24,301 nt of DNA from Chlamydiota bacterium (GTDB lineage Bacteria; Chlamydiota; Chlamydiia; Chlamydiales; Rhabdochlamydiaceae). Below, piece after piece: positions 22,609 through 24,301 of the stretch (its first letter is position 1; each line of letters begins with the position of its first letter). Below the pieces are notes generated by a model. That model was not told where the DNA came from. It searched no databases and was given only the letters and a program-made list of their open reading frames with translations. Location of the stretch: the NCBI GenBank assembly GCA_013041585.1, contig JABEVM010000053.1:1-24301 (forward strand), read 5' to 3'. The position numbers and the translations under genes are program-made.

Positions 22609-23340
22609 TTAAGAATTTCCTGCCTGAAAACTCGCTCTATAATGAGTTGCGATAAAACTCGCAGTAATCGCAGCTGAAAGCCCAGGGAACGCCCATGGGG
22701 ACACCTTCATACGCTCTTTGTACACCATAGAAAGAAGAGCTAGAGCGCCAATTCCAGCAATTGCTGAAAACCCGCTGGTTAGAGGAAGTCTAACAACCTT
22801 ATCTACAGGAGTATCACTAGAGTGATCTTTCCTCCAATCTTTAGCTAGCCATTCCACACCAATAAAGAGAGCTGTAGAAGCCTCTACATAAGCAAGTGCG
22901 GTCTCCGTTTTTTCATTCATGCGAATCAGTTTTAAAGTCTTAGCAGCCTCTAAAACTTCTACTCCAGCGCTTGCTACATATACATACGCTGAAAAAACAT
23001 CCCATAGCTTTGTTCCAAACGATCTTTTCTTTGCAGATTCAGCTTCTGGTGCTCCGGAAGCCAGTCCATCAGTTTCTTCTGTTCCGGCAACCAATTCATA
23101 TGTTCTTTTACATGCTTTCTCAAGATTTTCTACTAATTCTGAAAGAGCTAAAATATTTTTAACTAGAGTTAGATTGTCATGAAATACTCTCGATTCTTCA
23201 GAAAGCGGTCTACCAGATGCCATAATCAACTGCAAAATATGTCTAGGGATTTTTATAGCAAGATTATTCAACCCATTTGGAGTCTGTAAATAACCCGCTG
23301 TGATACTTGCGATTTGACCTAACGTCGCTATAGATGACAT
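22609..23340 (-). CDS. Inc-like hypothetical membrane protein, 243 aa
   Basis: The N-terminal 180 residues are helical and soluble, beginning 'SSIATLGQIASITAGYL'. The C-terminus carries two hydrophobic segments (about 187-206 and 218-232) separated by a short basic loop, the bilobed hairpin typical of chlamydial inclusion membrane proteins, which are exported by type III secretion. In C. trachomatis the gene just upstream of rplC is CT529 (Cap1), also an Inc protein; I infer positional equivalence, not clear sequence homology. The start is ATG with AAGGCGG upstream. It is a paralogue of the next gene to the right: shared N-terminal 'GLNNLAIKIPRHILQLI' versus 'GIKDLGMKLPSGILKIV', and similar hairpin ends. 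Confidence 0.65.
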   Translation of the reverse strand: MSSIATLGQIASITAGYLQTPNGLNNLAIKIPRHILQLIMASGRPLSEESRVFHDNLTLVKNILALSELVENLEKACKRTYELVAGTEETDGLASGAPEAESAKKRSFGTKLWDVFSAYVYVASAGVEVLEAAKTLKLIRMNEKTETALAYVEASTALFIGVEWLAKDWRKDHSSDTPVDKVVRLPLTSGFSAIAGIGALALLSMVYKERMKVSPWAFPGLSAAITASFIATHYRASFQAGNS

Positions 23341-23417
23341 AATATCCGCCTTAAAAAATTTAATTGTTACGAAACGAGACAGGAATTAAACCACAATCTC
23401 TTTATAAGATCATGCGA

Positions 23418-23445
23418 AATCTGCCATAGCACCCCATAGCAGATT
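23418..23445 (-). other. Hairpin between the two Inc-like genes
   Basis: AATCTGC and GCAGATT form a 7-bp stem around a 14-nt loop that contains two CATAG repeats. There is no T tract. It may be an mRNA-processing or weak termination element. Confidence 0.25.
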
Positions 23446-23465
23446 CCACTTCTTTCAAAATATAT

Positions 23466-24260
23466 CTATTTACCTTTCTTAGCAGCCTCAACAGCAGCCT
23501 TGTTATACTCTAAACTATAATGAGACATGATAGCAAAAGCTGTGCCAGTTAAGGAAAGAGCAGTAAAGACTATAGGCTCTATCTTCGCCTTCTTATTAAC
23601 AATAGACGTGATTCCCACTGCGCTAAGAAGAACGTAACAAACATCTTTTGTTCCCGCTAGAGCTTTACTTACAATCAGATCGTTATTACCTATACGCTTA
23701 AAGGCATCAGTCCATGTAGCATCTTTCTTAATTCTTTCATGTATCTCCCTTCCTGCATCATAAATCCTAGACAAAGAAGCAGCTAAAAGAGCGACATGCC
23801 CGACTAGTTCAACTTTTTCTTTTGTTTCAGCGCTAATAAAGTATTGCGGAGTAGTTACAGCCGCATATTTTCCCTGCAGGTCCTTCTTATCTTGCGCTGT
23901 TAGCAAAGCTTTACCTGGATTTCTAATAGCAACTAACCCTTCCGCGATAGCATAATTCAGGACGTCCTTGGCAGGGTTTATCAAATTCAACACGTCCACA
24001 AACTTATGTCTAGGAGTTTTGTGTTGATGATTAATCAAATGCATTACACCGGAAATAACATCATAAGCGCTCATGCCATCTTTAGATTTATTTAAGACTC
24101 TTAAGAAAGCTTTTTGCCCTTCAGCGATTCCCCCCGTTCTGTATTCTACAATTTTAAGTATTCCGGAAGGGAGTTTCATTCCAAGATCCTTAATACCCTT
24201 TGCGGTCTTAAGAAAATGAGTAGTGATTTGCAAGAATTGATTATTTAAACCTACTGCCAT
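23466..24260 (-). CDS. Inc-like hypothetical membrane protein, 264 aa
   Basis: A paralogue of the neighbouring 243-aa protein. It has a helical N-terminal region of about 200 residues, then a C-terminal hydrophobic hairpin (about 206-220 and 229-247) with the basic loop NKKAKIEP, ending in a Lys-rich tail (AAVEAAKKGK). 'KGIKDLGMKLPSGILKIVEY' near residue 20 matches the paralogue's N-terminus in pattern. AGAGG lies 6-7 nt before the ATG at 24260. It is likely an inclusion membrane or other secreted effector; a type III secretion signal cannot be proven by reading. It lies 125 bp upstream of its paralogue, so the two may be cotranscribed. Confidence 0.65.
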   Translation of the reverse strand: MAVGLNNQFLQITTHFLKTAKGIKDLGMKLPSGILKIVEYRTGGIAEGQKAFLRVLNKSKDGMSAYDVISGVMHLINHQHKTPRHKFVDVLNLINPAKDVLNYAIAEGLVAIRNPGKALLTAQDKKDLQGKYAAVTTPQYFISAETKEKVELVGHVALLAASLSRIYDAGREIHERIKKDATWTDAFKRIGNNDLIVSKALAGTKDVCYVLLSAVGITSIVNKKAKIEPIVFTALSLTGTAFAIMSHYSLEYNKAAVEAAKKGK

Positions 24261-24301
24261 GAGAACCTCTTAGTTAAAAATTTTATTATCAGCCATAAAA
24301 T

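Overview
The window is chromosomal DNA of a member of the Chlamydiota. From about 7.7 kb to the right end, gene order matches the chlamydial locus known in Chlamydia trachomatis as CT529 to CT504: Inc-like genes, then the ribosomal protein superoperon from rplC through secY, rpoA and rplQ, then gapA and a CT504-like gene, all on the minus strand. Typical chlamydial features are that the operon starts at L3, with no rpsJ, and lacks rpsN, rpmD, adk, map, infA, rpmJ and rpsD at their usual positions. RpoA, S11 and GapA look clearly diverged from the C. trachomatis proteins as I recall them. I therefore favour a Chlamydia-related ('environmental') lineage over the genus Chlamydia, but I cannot name the species from this window.

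Layout, left to right: (1) 1-346, no convincing gene; (2) 347-2658, four minus-strand genes for unrecognised multi-pass membrane proteins; (3) 2899-7379, a mobile-element block; (4) 7526-7608, tRNA-Leu(UAA) on the minus strand, with the mobile block on its 3' side; (5) 7689-9643, a CT504-like gene and gapA; (6) 9799-22134, 23 housekeeping genes (21 ribosomal proteins, secY and rpoA) in one long minus-strand operon; (7) 22437-24260, a possible tiny membrane protein and two paralogous Inc-like proteins.

The mobile block holds a catalytically complete tyrosine recombinase. Next to it is a second, degenerate recombinase resembling pGP7/pGP8 of the chlamydial virulence plasmid, then an excisionase-like DNA-binding protein and a small basic protein. 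It also carries a PIN-like nuclease candidate and an alpha-helical protein with a possible DUF5677-like fold. The integrase and PIN-like genes share a compact divergent promoter region containing AAGTC/GACTT palindromes. A similar palindrome lies in the candidate promoter of the excisionase-like gene, which suggests a shared repressor. No second copy of the tRNA 3' end was seen in the window, so the far end of the element is probably beyond position 1 or has decayed.

The right two thirds is ordinary translation, transcription and secretion machinery. Points of interest there are stable hairpins at the rplO/secY junction, at the secY stop codon and after rplQ, and the Inc-like pair upstream of rplC.
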